A DNA stretch of 9,653 nucleotides from Actinomycetes bacterium (GCA_023428185.1 JAEYYZ010000062.1:1-9653), one strand, 5' to 3'; counted from the first letter of the stretch, positions 1 to 5,661 are shown. Program-made: numbers and translations. Notes: a model not told the origin generated them from the letters alone.

Positions 1-2
1 CT

Positions 3-821
3 GAGCTCGCAGGCGGCAATATGTCGGGTGCGGTGACTCGCGTGGGCGACACGGTGCGCAAGGCCGCCGGTCCTCAAACCCCCACCGTGCACCGCTTGCT
101 CAACCACGTTCGCGCCCAAGGGGTGGACTGGGTTCCGCGAGCTCACGGGTTCGACGGGCAAGGCCGCGAGGTACTCGATTTCATTCCTGGGGAAGTTGCC
201 CACGGGAGGCCAGAGTGGTTGTTCTCCGACCACACGCTGATGACCGTGGCCCGCAAACTCCGCGACTGGCACGATGCCACCGCCACCTTTGAGCGCACGC
301 CTAGCGACGTGTGGTGGTGGCCTGGGAAACAGCCTGTTGAGGTGATCTGCCACGTGGATTTTGCGCCCTACAACCATGTGTACCGAGACGGCCGCTTTGT
401 AGGGGCCATCGACTTTGACATTTGCTATCCGGGTCCCAGGCTGTGGGACCTCGCGTACACCGCGTACCGGTATATCCCTCTCACTCCCACCGCGGAAGAC
501 GACGTTCCAGACGGACTGAACGGCGTGCCCGAGGCCTACGACCGATCGCCTTTCACCCACGAGCAGCAACGAGAACGCCTGACTGCTTTTCTCGCGGCGT
601 ACGCACAGGGAGATCCGGCGCTCGCCTACCCGGCATCGGCTCTCTTAGGTTGGGTGGCGCCCCGGCTCGATGCCATGGCGGAGTGGGGCGAGCAACAAGA
701 GTCCGCAGAACTTCGCCAGCACGCCGTGATGTACCGCGCTCACGCTCGGTGGATTGAGCAAGGCGGACTGGGCCCTGCCGACTCCGTTGTTGTGGAGGAT
801 GCGGCGCAACCCCACGCGTGA
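3..821 (+). CDS. APH-family phosphotransferase, 5' end outside window
   Basis: Phosphotransferase of the aminoglycoside phosphotransferase (APH)/choline kinase fold, which transfers the ATP gamma-phosphate to a small hydroxylated substrate; the substrate cannot be told here. Counting from the ATG at base 21, the catalytic loop HVDFAPYNHV is at residues 111-120 (Asp113 as catalytic base, Asn118 as metal ligand). The metal-binding IDFD motif is at 130-133, followed by the usual GPRLWDLAY. The frame stays open leftward from base 21, and bases 3-20 read ELAGGN. This continues into MSGAVTRVGDTVRK as the glycine-containing nucleotide loop and beta-strand that open this family, so the ATG at 21 is probably internal and the true start lies before base 1. 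The stop falls about 15 bases before the manganese riboswitch. Family is confident; whether it acts on antibiotics is unknown, and many such actinobacterial paralogues have no resistance role. Confidence 0.85.
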   Translation, partial: ELAGGNMSGAVTRVGDTVRKAAGPQTPTVHRLLNHVRAQGVDWVPRAHGFDGQGREVLDFIPGEVAHGRPEWLFSDHTLMTVARKLRDWHDATATFERTPSDVWWWPGKQPVEVICHVDFAPYNHVYRDGRFVGAIDFDICYPGPRLWDLAYTAYRYIPLTPTAEDDVPDGLNGVPEAYDRSPFTHEQQRERLTAFLAAYAQGDPALAYPASALLGWVAPRLDAMAEWGEQQESAELRQHAVMYRAHARWIEQGGLGPADSVVVEDAAQPHA

Positions 822-823
822 CG

Positions 824-829
824 TAGCAT
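824..829 (+). promoter_or_regulatory. Possible -10 element for the riboswitch-terC transcript
   Basis: TAGCAT fits the TANNNT pattern of actinobacterial -10 elements. It would start transcription near 835-837, exactly where the riboswitch P1 helix begins. No good -35 hexamer lies 16-18 bases upstream, so the call rests mainly on position. Confidence 0.3.
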
Positions 830-833
830 GGTC

Positions 834-943
834 CCCCGAGGGGAGTACTTCCCAATTCTCGTTCCGGTCATCACGAGTCTCTAGTGAGGCTCCCGGGCGA
901 GGGCCACTCACGGAGACATTGTGGGCGGTGAAGGAGACCTCAG
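834..943 (+). ncRNA. yybP-ykoY: yybP-ykoY manganese riboswitch aptamer
   Basis: The leader of the TerC gene carries the conserved blocks of the yybP-ykoY (Rfam RF00080) Mn2+ riboswitch. These are a 5' GAGGGGAGTA block (838-847), a central GGTCATCACG block near 873-882, and a 3' GAAGGAGACCTC block (930-941). Basal helix P1 forms between GAGG (838-841) and CCTC (938-941), and the internal arms include GGCTCCCGGGC-type stems. The known role of the class is to sense Mn2+ and induce Mn2+ efflux or TerC/Alx-type genes, and the gene downstream is a TerC homologue. I recognised it by eye from motif order and context, not by a covariance-model search. The boundaries are approximate. Confidence 0.85.
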
Positions 944-962
944 AGCTGGACGTTCTGAGGAG
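938..962 (+). promoter_or_regulatory. Riboswitch expression platform: anti-SD hairpin over the terC RBS
   Basis: CCTCAGAG (938-945) can pair with TTCTGAGG (953-960) to form an 8-bp helix (seven Watson-Crick pairs and one G-U) closed by a 7-base loop. The 3' arm contains most of the terC Shine-Dalgarno GAGGAG (957-962). The 5' arm contains CCTC, the 3' strand of the aptamer P1 helix. The two pairings therefore exclude each other: ligand-stabilised P1 would free the ribosome site, and its absence would hide it. There is no U-run, so control at translation rather than termination is inferred. Confidence 0.7.
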
Positions 963-966
963 AACT

Positions 967-2013
967 GTGTCCCTTTTCACCGAGACTCAAGAGCTCACTG
1001 CTATCCATTCCATCGCAAGCCCACTGATGTGGTGGATCACCATAGGCGCAGTGGTCGCGTTGGTGGTCATGGACTTTGTCATCACTCACAAGCCTCACTT
1101 GGTGTCGTTCAAGGAGGCGGTGGGGTGGAGCATCTTCTACATTGCCCTCCCGGTGGCGTTCGGCGGCTGGCTGTGGCTTGAGTACGGCCACGACGTAGGT
1201 GTGAAGTACTACACGGGCTACGTGGTGGAGAAATCCCTGTCCGTGGACAACCTTTTTGTCTTCATTCTGATCTTGAGTGCCTTCGCCGTGCCCCGCATGT
1301 TGCAGCAACGCGTGTTGCTCATTGGAGTGGTGGGTGCGCTGGCGTTGCGCGGTCTTTTCATTTGGCTGGGTGCAGAGATGCTCACCCGCTTTGACTGGAC
1401 CTTCCTCTTCTTTGGTGTGGTCTTGCTTGTGACCGCGGTCAAGGTTTTGCGCGATGCCTTCGATCACGAAGACGCCGAGATCAACCCCGACCAGATCATG
1501 ATTGTGCGCATCCTGCGCAAGTTCTGGCCCGTCACTGGCGAATACAACGGGACCAAACTCACCGTGCAACAAGGTGCCCGCAAGGCGCTCACGCCCTTGG
1601 CCCTGGTGATTGCCGCCGTGATGGTGACGGACGTCATCTTTGCCTTCGACTCCATCCCGGCCGTCTACGGCATCACTGCGGACCCGTACTTGGTGTTCGC
1701 CACCAACGCCTTTGCCCTTCTTGGTCTGCGGGCCCTCTACTTTGTGTTGGAGCGCGCACTGTCGCGCCTGGTACACCTAGGCTTTGGCCTCGCGGCCATC
1801 CTCGCGTTCATTGGCTTCAAGTTGGTGGCGCACTGGGCTCACGACTACTGGACCTGGGTTCCCGAGATCCCCACGCTGCTGTCACTTGGCTTCATCGTGT
1901 TGGTACTCGCGGTGGTCACGGTCACTAGCCTCATTGCCACGCGTGATGTCGAGCACTTGGGTGAGCCCGCCGATGCGCCGCCCGCCGCTTCCGAGCCCGA
2001 CGCAGGCCACTAA
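967..2013 (+). CDS. TerC/Alx-family integral membrane protein (probable Mn2+ exporter)
   Basis: TerC-family polytopic membrane protein. Members under yybP-ykoY control (such as Alx) are implicated in Mn2+ export or supply to exported metalloproteins. I choose the GTG at 967: GAGGAG at 957-962 lies just upstream, and the 348-residue product matches the usual 320-350. The frame is open back to 754, but that stretch overlaps the phosphotransferase gene and the riboswitch. From GTG967, hydrophobic segments fall near residues 22-40, 52-71, 93-108, 115-134, 144-161, 207-226, 243-259, 270-287 and 303-322. The family signatures VEKSLSVDNLFVF (87-99) and VTDVIFAFDSIPA (220-232), with intramembrane acidic residues likely to bind metal, are intact. 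The C-terminal tail is short, acidic and proline-rich. Homology to tellurite-resistance TerC does not by itself imply tellurite resistance; the riboswitch favours manganese. Confidence 0.93.
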   Translation: MSLFTETQELTAIHSIASPLMWWITIGAVVALVVMDFVITHKPHLVSFKEAVGWSIFYIALPVAFGGWLWLEYGHDVGVKYYTGYVVEKSLSVDNLFVFILILSAFAVPRMLQQRVLLIGVVGALALRGLFIWLGAEMLTRFDWTFLFFGVVLLVTAVKVLRDAFDHEDAEINPDQIMIVRILRKFWPVTGEYNGTKLTVQQGARKALTPLALVIAAVMVTDVIFAFDSIPAVYGITADPYLVFATNAFALLGLRALYFVLERALSRLVHLGFGLAAILAFIGFKLVAHWAHDYWTWVPEIPTLLSLGFIVLVLAVVTVTSLIATRDVEHLGEPADAPPAASEPDAGH

Positions 2014-2019
2014 CCGCTC

Positions 2020-2892
2020 GTGACCGCTCGCATTGCCCTAGTCACCACTCGTGACCTTGAGGTCATTGACGCCGACGAAGAAGCATTGCTCGAGGCCCTC
2101 CCGAGCGCCGAGGTGGTGGCCTGGGAGGAGCCGATCGACTGGTCGGTGTATGACCTGGTGCTTCTCCGTTCCACGTGGAACTACACGGACCACTTGGACG
2201 AGTTCCTGGAGTGGGCGACGGCTGTCTCTCGCGTCACCCGCCTGCTCAATCCGCTTGACGTGATCCGCTGGAACACTGACAAGCGCTACCTGAGCGACCT
2301 CGCTAACGCCGGGATTCCGGTGGTGCCTACCGTGTTCGTCACCCACGCAGATTTGGTGACGGCCGATGCCGTGGCTGGCAAGGTAGTAGTCAAGCCCACC
2401 GTGGGCGCAGGCTCCAAAGGCGCTGCACTCTTTGACGGTGACCCTGAAGGCGCGCGGGTGCACGCCGAGGCGCTTCTGGCTCAAGGCAAGATCGTCATGA
2501 TCCAGCCGTATCTGGACAACGTAGACACCCAAGGCGAGACCGCGCTGGTGTTTGTGGGAGGCGAGTTCTCGCATGCTGCCCGCAAGGCGGCGATCCTGTC
2601 CCGCGAGATGTCGTGGTCCACGGGCATCTACGCGGACGAGAAGGTGCAAGCGGCTGAGGCGAGCGATGCCGAGCGGGAGTTGGCTGCGCGTATTCTGGCG
2701 GCGCTCCCCGGCATCGTGCCTGCGGCGAGCGACCTCGCATACGCACGTATTGACCTGCTGCCCACGCCCAATGGCCCCGTGGTCTTGGAACTCGAACTCA
2801 CCGAACCGTCGTTGTTCTTAGGGTTGGACCCTGCGGCGCCGGCTCGCGCGGCCACTGCGTTCTCGCGAATCGCTCGCACTGCGGGGTCTTAG
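2020..2892 (+). CDS. ATP-grasp domain ligase (RimK/glutathione synthetase-like)
   Basis: Soluble 290-residue ATP-grasp enzyme. The family joins a carboxylate to an amine, thiol or similar group through an acyl phosphate. Visible parts are an N-terminal pre-ATP-grasp region (LVLLRSTWNY, 47-55), the nucleotide-binding strand and glycine loop VVKPTVGAGSKG (123-134), MIQPYL (160-165), GETALVFVGGEFSHAARK (172-189), and the metal-binding end ARIDLL (242-247) with LELELTEPSLFL (256-267). The pattern resembles proteins often annotated as O-ureido-D-serine cyclo-ligase (DcsG) relatives. No other cycloserine genes are present, so I do not assign that reaction. The GTG start is 6 bases after the terC stop, with no strong Shine-Dalgarno, which suggests co-transcription and coupling to terC and hence indirect control by the manganese riboswitch. 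Fold certain, substrate unknown. Confidence 0.85.
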   Translation: MTARIALVTTRDLEVIDADEEALLEALPSAEVVAWEEPIDWSVYDLVLLRSTWNYTDHLDEFLEWATAVSRVTRLLNPLDVIRWNTDKRYLSDLANAGIPVVPTVFVTHADLVTADAVAGKVVVKPTVGAGSKGAALFDGDPEGARVHAEALLAQGKIVMIQPYLDNVDTQGETALVFVGGEFSHAARKAAILSREMSWSTGIYADEKVQAAEASDAERELAARILAALPGIVPAASDLAYARIDLLPTPNGPVVLELELTEPSLFLGLDPAAPARAATAFSRIARTAGS

Positions 2893-2899
2893 CACTTGA

Positions 2900-2916
2900 C
2901 CGCACGGTGTGTGCGG
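2900..2916 (+). terminator. Short GC hairpin after the ATP-grasp gene, possible weak terminator
   Basis: CCGCAC (2900-2905) and GTGCGG (2911-2916) form a perfect 6-bp stem with loop GGTGT, starting 8 bases after the stop codon. No T-run follows, so it would be at best a weak or factor-assisted terminator. A TTGACC hexamer (2896-2901) overlapping its left arm could instead be a -35, but only a poor -10 (CACAGT at 2920) follows. Confidence 0.35.
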
Positions 2917-2923
2917 CACCACA

Positions 2924-2968
2924 GTGACTCCAACTGATGTGACTCCAACTGATGTGACTCCAACTGAT
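2924..2968 (+). repeat. Three perfect tandem copies of a 15-base unit
   Basis: The unit GTGACTCCAACTGAT occurs at 2924-2938, 2939-2953 and 2954-2968 without a mismatch, followed by GTG of a fourth. Next to it, TGATG (2965-2969) and CATCA (2973-2977) form an inverted repeat around TGG. The array sits between the ATP-grasp and SRPBCC genes, upstream of the preferred SRPBCC start. The period is a multiple of three, so if translated it would read VTPTD three times. Confidence 0.95.
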
Positions 2969-2999
2969 GTGGCATCACAGGTCAGGCTTGGTCCTTACA

Positions 3000-3005
3000 G
3001 GGAGG
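3000..3005 (+). promoter_or_regulatory. Shine-Dalgarno that sets the SRPBCC gene start
   Basis: GGGAGG at 3000-3005 is five bases before the ATG at 3011. It is the only strong ribosome site near this open frame and favours ATG3011 over the GTG at 2909, which would make the tandem repeat coding. Confidence 0.75.
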
Positions 3006-3010
3006 TTCGG

Positions 3011-3490
3011 ATGCGGCGCTCCTTTGCGCTCCCTGAGGAGCGTTCGATCATTGAGATGACCGAGGTGGTGACCGCGCCGCTTGAGCAAGCCTGGGTGGCG
3101 CGGTTTGAGCCGCTCTATGTAGCGCAGTGGTCAATGCCGTTGGGGTACTCCAATCCCATTGTGGACATCGACCTGATTGAGGGCGGCAGGTGGCGAGTGG
3201 TGCAACGCGACCCGGAGGGAAACGAGTTTGCCTTCTATGGGCAGTTCTCCACGGTAGAGCCCATGTCGCTCACAGTCCAGAGCTACGTATCGGAACTGTT
3301 CCCCGAGATCACGAGCCACATCACTACGGAGTTCTTCGAGCACTTCAATGGCACGCGGATTGTCACCACGCATGCGTTTGCCGAGGAGTGGCACAGGCGG
3401 GGATACGTGCGCATGGGTGGCGTGGAGCGCATGGCCGAGGCATCGGTGCAATACGACCGGTTGCTGCACAAACTGGCTGGCAAGCGGTAA
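3011..3490 (+). CDS. SRPBCC/AHSA1 (Hsp90 ATPase activator homology) domain protein
   Basis: 159-residue soluble protein of the START-like SRPBCC superfamily, AHSA1 branch: a helix-grip fold with a deep hydrophobic pocket whose ligand is generally unknown in bacteria. Family features are an early beta-strand with TAPLEQAWVARFEPLYVAQW (residue 23 onward, equivalent to the usual apRelVfrAwtdPelvaqWw), the IDLIEGGRWR turn, the GNEFAFYGQFSTVEP strand pair, and a long C-terminal helix from VERMAEASVQYDRLLHKLAG. Start ATG3011 is taken because of its strong Shine-Dalgarno and the normal length. The frame extends to GTG2909 through the tandem repeat, but the extra 34 residues use uncommon codons and match nothing in the fold. 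No operon partner is close: the upstream gap is 118 bases and the downstream gene is nearly 200 bases away. Function unknown; such proteins sometimes accompany ArsR-type regulators, but none is seen here. Confidence 0.85.
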   Translation: MRRSFALPEERSIIEMTEVVTAPLEQAWVARFEPLYVAQWSMPLGYSNPIVDIDLIEGGRWRVVQRDPEGNEFAFYGQFSTVEPMSLTVQSYVSELFPEITSHITTEFFEHFNGTRIVTTHAFAEEWHRRGYVRMGGVERMAEASVQYDRLLHKLAGKR

Positions 3491-3548
3491 CTGTTCCCAT
3501 ATTGGGCAGGTCCCGTAGACCGCTCAGCAACGTTTTGTCCAACATCTC

Positions 3549-3577
3549 TTGCGGACACGGCCCACTGGCCCTACCAT
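3549..3577 (+). promoter_or_regulatory. Possible promoter for the 49-residue small gene
   Basis: TTGCGG (3549-3554) and TACCAT (3572-3577) are separated by 17 bases; the -10 fits TANNNT and the -35 keeps TTG. Initiation would be near 3584, giving a leader of about 100 bases. This is a motif-only call. Confidence 0.3.
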
Positions 3578-3640
3578 TGTTGTAACACCCAACAAATCGG
3601 ACGTTACAGCGCTCACCTACCCGGTGACAGCGCCCACCGG
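3577..3640 (+). promoter_or_regulatory. Phased repeat and inverted-repeat cluster in the small gene's leader
   Basis: Three hexamers of form GTNACA lie at 3582 (GTAACA), 3603 (GTTACA) and 3624 (GTGACA), exactly 21 bases apart, about two helical turns. Copies two and three agree over 13 of 15 bases. Overlapping dyads are TTGTTG/CAACAA (3577-3582 and 3590-3595), TGTAAC/GTTACA (3581-3586 and 3603-3608) and CCGGTG/CACCGG (3621-3626 and 3635-3640). The arrangement fits a multi-site operator for a response regulator of the MtrA/GlnR kind, whose sites use GTAAC-like direct repeats, or a structured leader RNA. The regulator is not identified. A further hairpin, GCCGC/GCGGC, spans 3650-3664. Confidence 0.45.
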
Positions 3641-3687
3641 AACGCCGACGCCGCCACAAGCGGCACCGACGAGAGGGGGGCGGAGTT

Positions 3688-3837
3688 ATGGGCTCTACCC
3701 ACGAAGAAGCACACACAGACACCACCGAGATCCCGCTGGACGGACGCTCCAGCAAGGTCGATCTCCCACAGCTGTACGGCAGCTGGCGCGAATACGCCTT
3801 CTCCGAGTACCCCGAAGGACAAGGCTCCCCCAACTAA
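3688..3837 (+). CDS. Predicted 49-residue small protein, function unknown
   Basis: ATG3688 follows a purine-rich ribosome site (AGAGGGGGG, about 3672-3680, then CGGAG). It opens a 49-codon frame ending in two consecutive stops, TAA (3835) and TAG (3838). About three quarters of third codon positions are G or C, as in the neighbouring genes, and the double stop and good ribosome site also argue for a real gene. The product is hydrophilic and acidic. It starts MGSTHEEAHTDTTEIPLDG, has a central KVDLPQLYGSWREYAF stretch rich in aromatics, and ends YPEGQGSPN. It has no cysteine, signal peptide or membrane segment. I recognise no family and assign no function. It sits alone between the SRPBCC gene and malY, with a structured leader before it and a palindrome after it. 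A longer frame on the same strand (3549-3899) overlaps it but looks like a shadow. Confidence 0.6.
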   Translation: MGSTHEEAHTDTTEIPLDGRSSKVDLPQLYGSWREYAFSEYPEGQGSPN

Positions 3838-3848
3838 TAGCCCGGGCA

Positions 3849-3867
3849 CCAGTTCCTGACGAACTGG
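3849..3867 (+). promoter_or_regulatory. 19-base perfect palindrome before malY (operator or terminator)
   Basis: CCAGTTC (3849-3855) and GAACTGG (3861-3867) form a perfect 7-bp inverted repeat around CTGAC. It lies 11 bases after the small gene's stop and 28 bases before the malY ATG. No T-run follows, so an operator for a dimeric repressor of the lyase gene is as likely as a terminator of the small gene. Confidence 0.5.
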
Positions 3868-3895
3868 AACGCTGCTGCCCTGCAAGACTGTCTCC

Positions 3896-5038
3896 ATGAC
3901 CGTAAGCAATCCATTCACGGAAATCACATTGGATCAGTTGCGCTCGCGCACCAGTGCCAAGTGGCGTCGCTATGACCCAGACGTCTTGCCGCTGTGGGTC
4001 GCCGAGATGGACGTGGAGTTGGCTCCACCCATTCGCGAAGCACTCGAGCGTGCAGTGCGTGACGGGGACACCGGCTATCCGGGGAGCACACCCTACGTGG
4101 ATGCTTTCGTGGACTTTGCCAAGGCGCGATGGTCGTGGCCGGATCTCCAGGCATCGTCCGTAGCGCCCGTGAGTTCAGTCATCCAGGGTTACACCGATGC
4201 CCTGCTCCTTGCCACGGGCGGCAAGGGCACCGTGGTGGTCACGTCTCCGGTATACCCGCCTTTCTACAGTTACCTACGTGGGGCCGGCCTGGAGGTGGTC
4301 GAGGCACCACTCACTGCACCATTGCGCCTCGATTTTGAAGCCATTGAACGCGCATTTGCCTCTGCCAGCGGCGCCACGGCGCTCTTGCTCTGTAACCCGC
4401 ACAACCCCGGCGGCACACTACACACGCGCCGCGAACTGGAGACGCTTGCGGCACTCGCTGAACGTTTCTCGGCCACCGTGGTCTCGGATGAAATTCACGC
4501 CCCCCTCACGTATCCAGGCGAGGAGTTCGTGCCCTACCTCTCAGTGACGGGTGGTGAGCACGGCATCGCGCTTCACGCCGCCTCCAAGGCGTGGAACTTG
4601 GCCGCGATGCCAGGTGCCCTCATGGTCGCGGGGACGGAGACCGGCGATTTCCTCAAGGACTATCGTGCAGGAGCACACCACTGGCCCACACACTTCGGGG
4701 CGATCGCGCAGACGGCCGCCTACCAACACGGAGGGCCGTGGCTCGAGGCCGCGCTCGCGGGGCTCGATCAGAACCGCCACCTACTGGGAGACCTGCTTGC
4801 CACTCATGTGCCCCACGCCCGCTACCACGTGCCCGCATCCACCTACTTGACCTGGGTGGATTGCCGCGAACTTGGTCTAGGCGACGACCCGGCTGAGGTC
4901 TTCCACAAGCAAGGCCGTGTGATGTTCAACTCCGGCCCCACCTTTGGCACCGGTGGTGGCGGTCACGTGCGCATCAACATCGCCACCAACCCAGGGATCC
5001 TCGAGGAAGCCGTGCGCCGCATGGCGTCCGTCTTATGA
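3896..5038 (+). CDS. MalY/PatB-family PLP-dependent C-S lyase (cystathionine beta-lyase type)
   Basis: 380-residue fold-type I PLP enzyme of the aminotransferase class I/II superfamily, MalY/PatB branch. Members cleave the C-S bond of cystathionine or cysteine conjugates to homocysteine or a thiol, pyruvate and ammonia, in the cytosol. The entry VLPLWVAEMD (30-39) is typical of this branch. Other elements are TSPVYPPFYSYL (116-127), CNPHNPGG (166-173; Asn170 contacts PLP), VSDEIH (196-201; Asp198 pairs with the PLP ring nitrogen), SKAWNLA (230-236; Lys231 forms the Schiff base) and HVRIN (357-361; Arg359 binds the substrate carboxylate). All key residues are intact and length is normal. ATG3896 has no clear Shine-Dalgarno, but homologous sequence begins within a few residues, so I keep it. 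The 3' end overlaps the convergent methyltransferase by 6 bases. Some relatives have mainly aminotransferase or regulatory roles, so the substrate stays open. Confidence 0.9.
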   Translation: MTVSNPFTEITLDQLRSRTSAKWRRYDPDVLPLWVAEMDVELAPPIREALERAVRDGDTGYPGSTPYVDAFVDFAKARWSWPDLQASSVAPVSSVIQGYTDALLLATGGKGTVVVTSPVYPPFYSYLRGAGLEVVEAPLTAPLRLDFEAIERAFASASGATALLLCNPHNPGGTLHTRRELETLAALAERFSATVVSDEIHAPLTYPGEEFVPYLSVTGGEHGIALHAASKAWNLAAMPGALMVAGTETGDFLKDYRAGAHHWPTHFGAIAQTAAYQHGGPWLEAALAGLDQNRHLLGDLLATHVPHARYHVPASTYLTWVDCRELGLGDDPAEVFHKQGRVMFNSGPTFGTGGGGHVRINIATNPGILEEAVRRMASVL

Positions 5039-5644
5039 CTCAGAGTTTCTCCACACCAACGTGTATCGCCACAGCAGCCTCCTTTTGAACTGGCTGCCAG
5101 GCAGGATTCGCGCCGATGCCTCCCTCACCTCGCGGTAGGTGTGCGGCGGCGGCCATACGGTGGGACTGGGGTGATCCCACTGAGGACGCCGCAAGGCACG
5201 CCACCGATGCGCCACCACGGCGGCTAGTTCACGGGGTGCGTCTTGAGGCAACGTCGACGCCGCAAGCCCCACGATGAGTAGCCGGCCGCCGGGTGCCACG
5301 AGTGAGCGCAAGCGTTCCAAGCCCTGCTCGAGCGGCAGGTGGTGAAGCACCGCGAGCGCCGTCACGACATCGAAGCTGCCTGGCTCTAACGAAGCAGTGA
5401 GCACATCGGCTTCTGCGTAGGTGATTGACTCGCTCGTTTGGGCACGAGCCGCGTCCAGCGAATCCGTGTCGAGGTCGATCCCCAACACCGTGAGACCCCG
5501 GGCGGCCAGTGCTCGTGAAGCAAAGCCCTCTCCGCAGCCGACATCAAGAGCTGTACCCGCGCGTGCCGGTACCTCGGTGAGGAGATCCCGGAAATAGCGA
5601 ATGGTGTGGTTGTCGCGTTGCGCATCGGGAAGCAGTACGGTCAC
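5033..5644 (-). CDS. Class I SAM-dependent methyltransferase
   Basis: 203-residue Rossmann-fold methyltransferase (Methyltransf_11/25 type) that moves a methyl group from S-adenosylmethionine to an unknown acceptor. Motif I is LDVGCGEGF (33-41), the ribose-binding acidic residue is in GIDLD (55-59), and Asp80 in AEAD contacts the adenine. FDVVTALAVLHHLP (91-104) is motif IV and APGGRLLIVG (117-126) is the post-motif strand. The C-terminal part (about 150-200) is Arg/Trp-rich and should form the acceptor site. The start is GTG at 5644-5642. Upstream lie only 17 bases to the divergent hydrolase start, with no separate Shine-Dalgarno but a TAGTCT -10-like hexamer, so leaderless expression is plausible. 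The stop overlaps the end of malY. Family sure, substrate unknown. Confidence 0.88.
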   Translation of the reverse strand: MTVLLPDAQRDNHTIRYFRDLLTEVPARAGTALDVGCGEGFASRALAARGLTVLGIDLDTDSLDAARAQTSESITYAEADVLTASLEPGSFDVVTALAVLHHLPLEQGLERLRSLVAPGGRLLIVGLAASTLPQDAPRELAAVVAHRWRALRRPQWDHPSPTVWPPPHTYREVREASARILPGSQFKRRLLWRYTLVWRNSES

Positions 5645-5661
5645 CCCCTAAGACTAGGGGC
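5645..5661. promoter_or_regulatory. 17-base palindromic divergent start region, possible bidirectional leaderless promoter
   Basis: Between the GTG of the methyltransferase and the ATG of the hydrolase lie only 17 bases, of which 16 form CCCCTA-AGAC-TAGGGG. On the - strand TAGTCT (5656-5651) is a TANNNT -10 ending six bases before the GTG. On the + strand TAAGAC (5649-5654) ends seven bases before the ATG. These distances put both start points at or next to the start codons. No clear -35 is seen on either side. The shared palindrome could also be an operator. Confidence 0.45.

Noticed and set aside
21..23. ATG at 21 as the phosphotransferase start
   Set aside because: ELAGGN directly before it continues the conserved N-terminal nucleotide loop of the family, so the gene begins left of the window.
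754..966. Upstream extension of the TerC frame to an ATG at 754
   Set aside because: It overlaps the phosphotransferase gene and runs through the riboswitch. The GTG at 967 has a ribosome site and gives the normal family length.
940..1776. Long - strand frame opposite terC
   Set aside because: Antisense shadow of a high-GC gene. Its product is His/Gln/Gly-rich without domain features, while the + strand frame has all TerC motifs.
2909..3010. N-terminal extension of the SRPBCC protein through the tandem repeat
   Set aside because: No ribosome site before GTG2909 and uncommon codons, while ATG3011 has GGGAGG at ideal spacing. Kept only as an alternative.
3496..3506. CCCA-TAT-TGGG hairpin after the SRPBCC gene as terminator
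   Set aside because: Only four base pairs and no T-run; too weak to call.
3549..3899. + strand frame of 116 residues over the small gene region
   Set aside because: Product is Arg/Pro/Thr-rich low complexity with no ribosome site. It crosses the operator-like repeats and the 49-codon gene, which has the better coding signals.
3613..3927. - strand frame of 104 residues crossing the malY start
   Set aside because: Overlaps the malY start codon and the small gene, with no ribosome site or recognisable domain.
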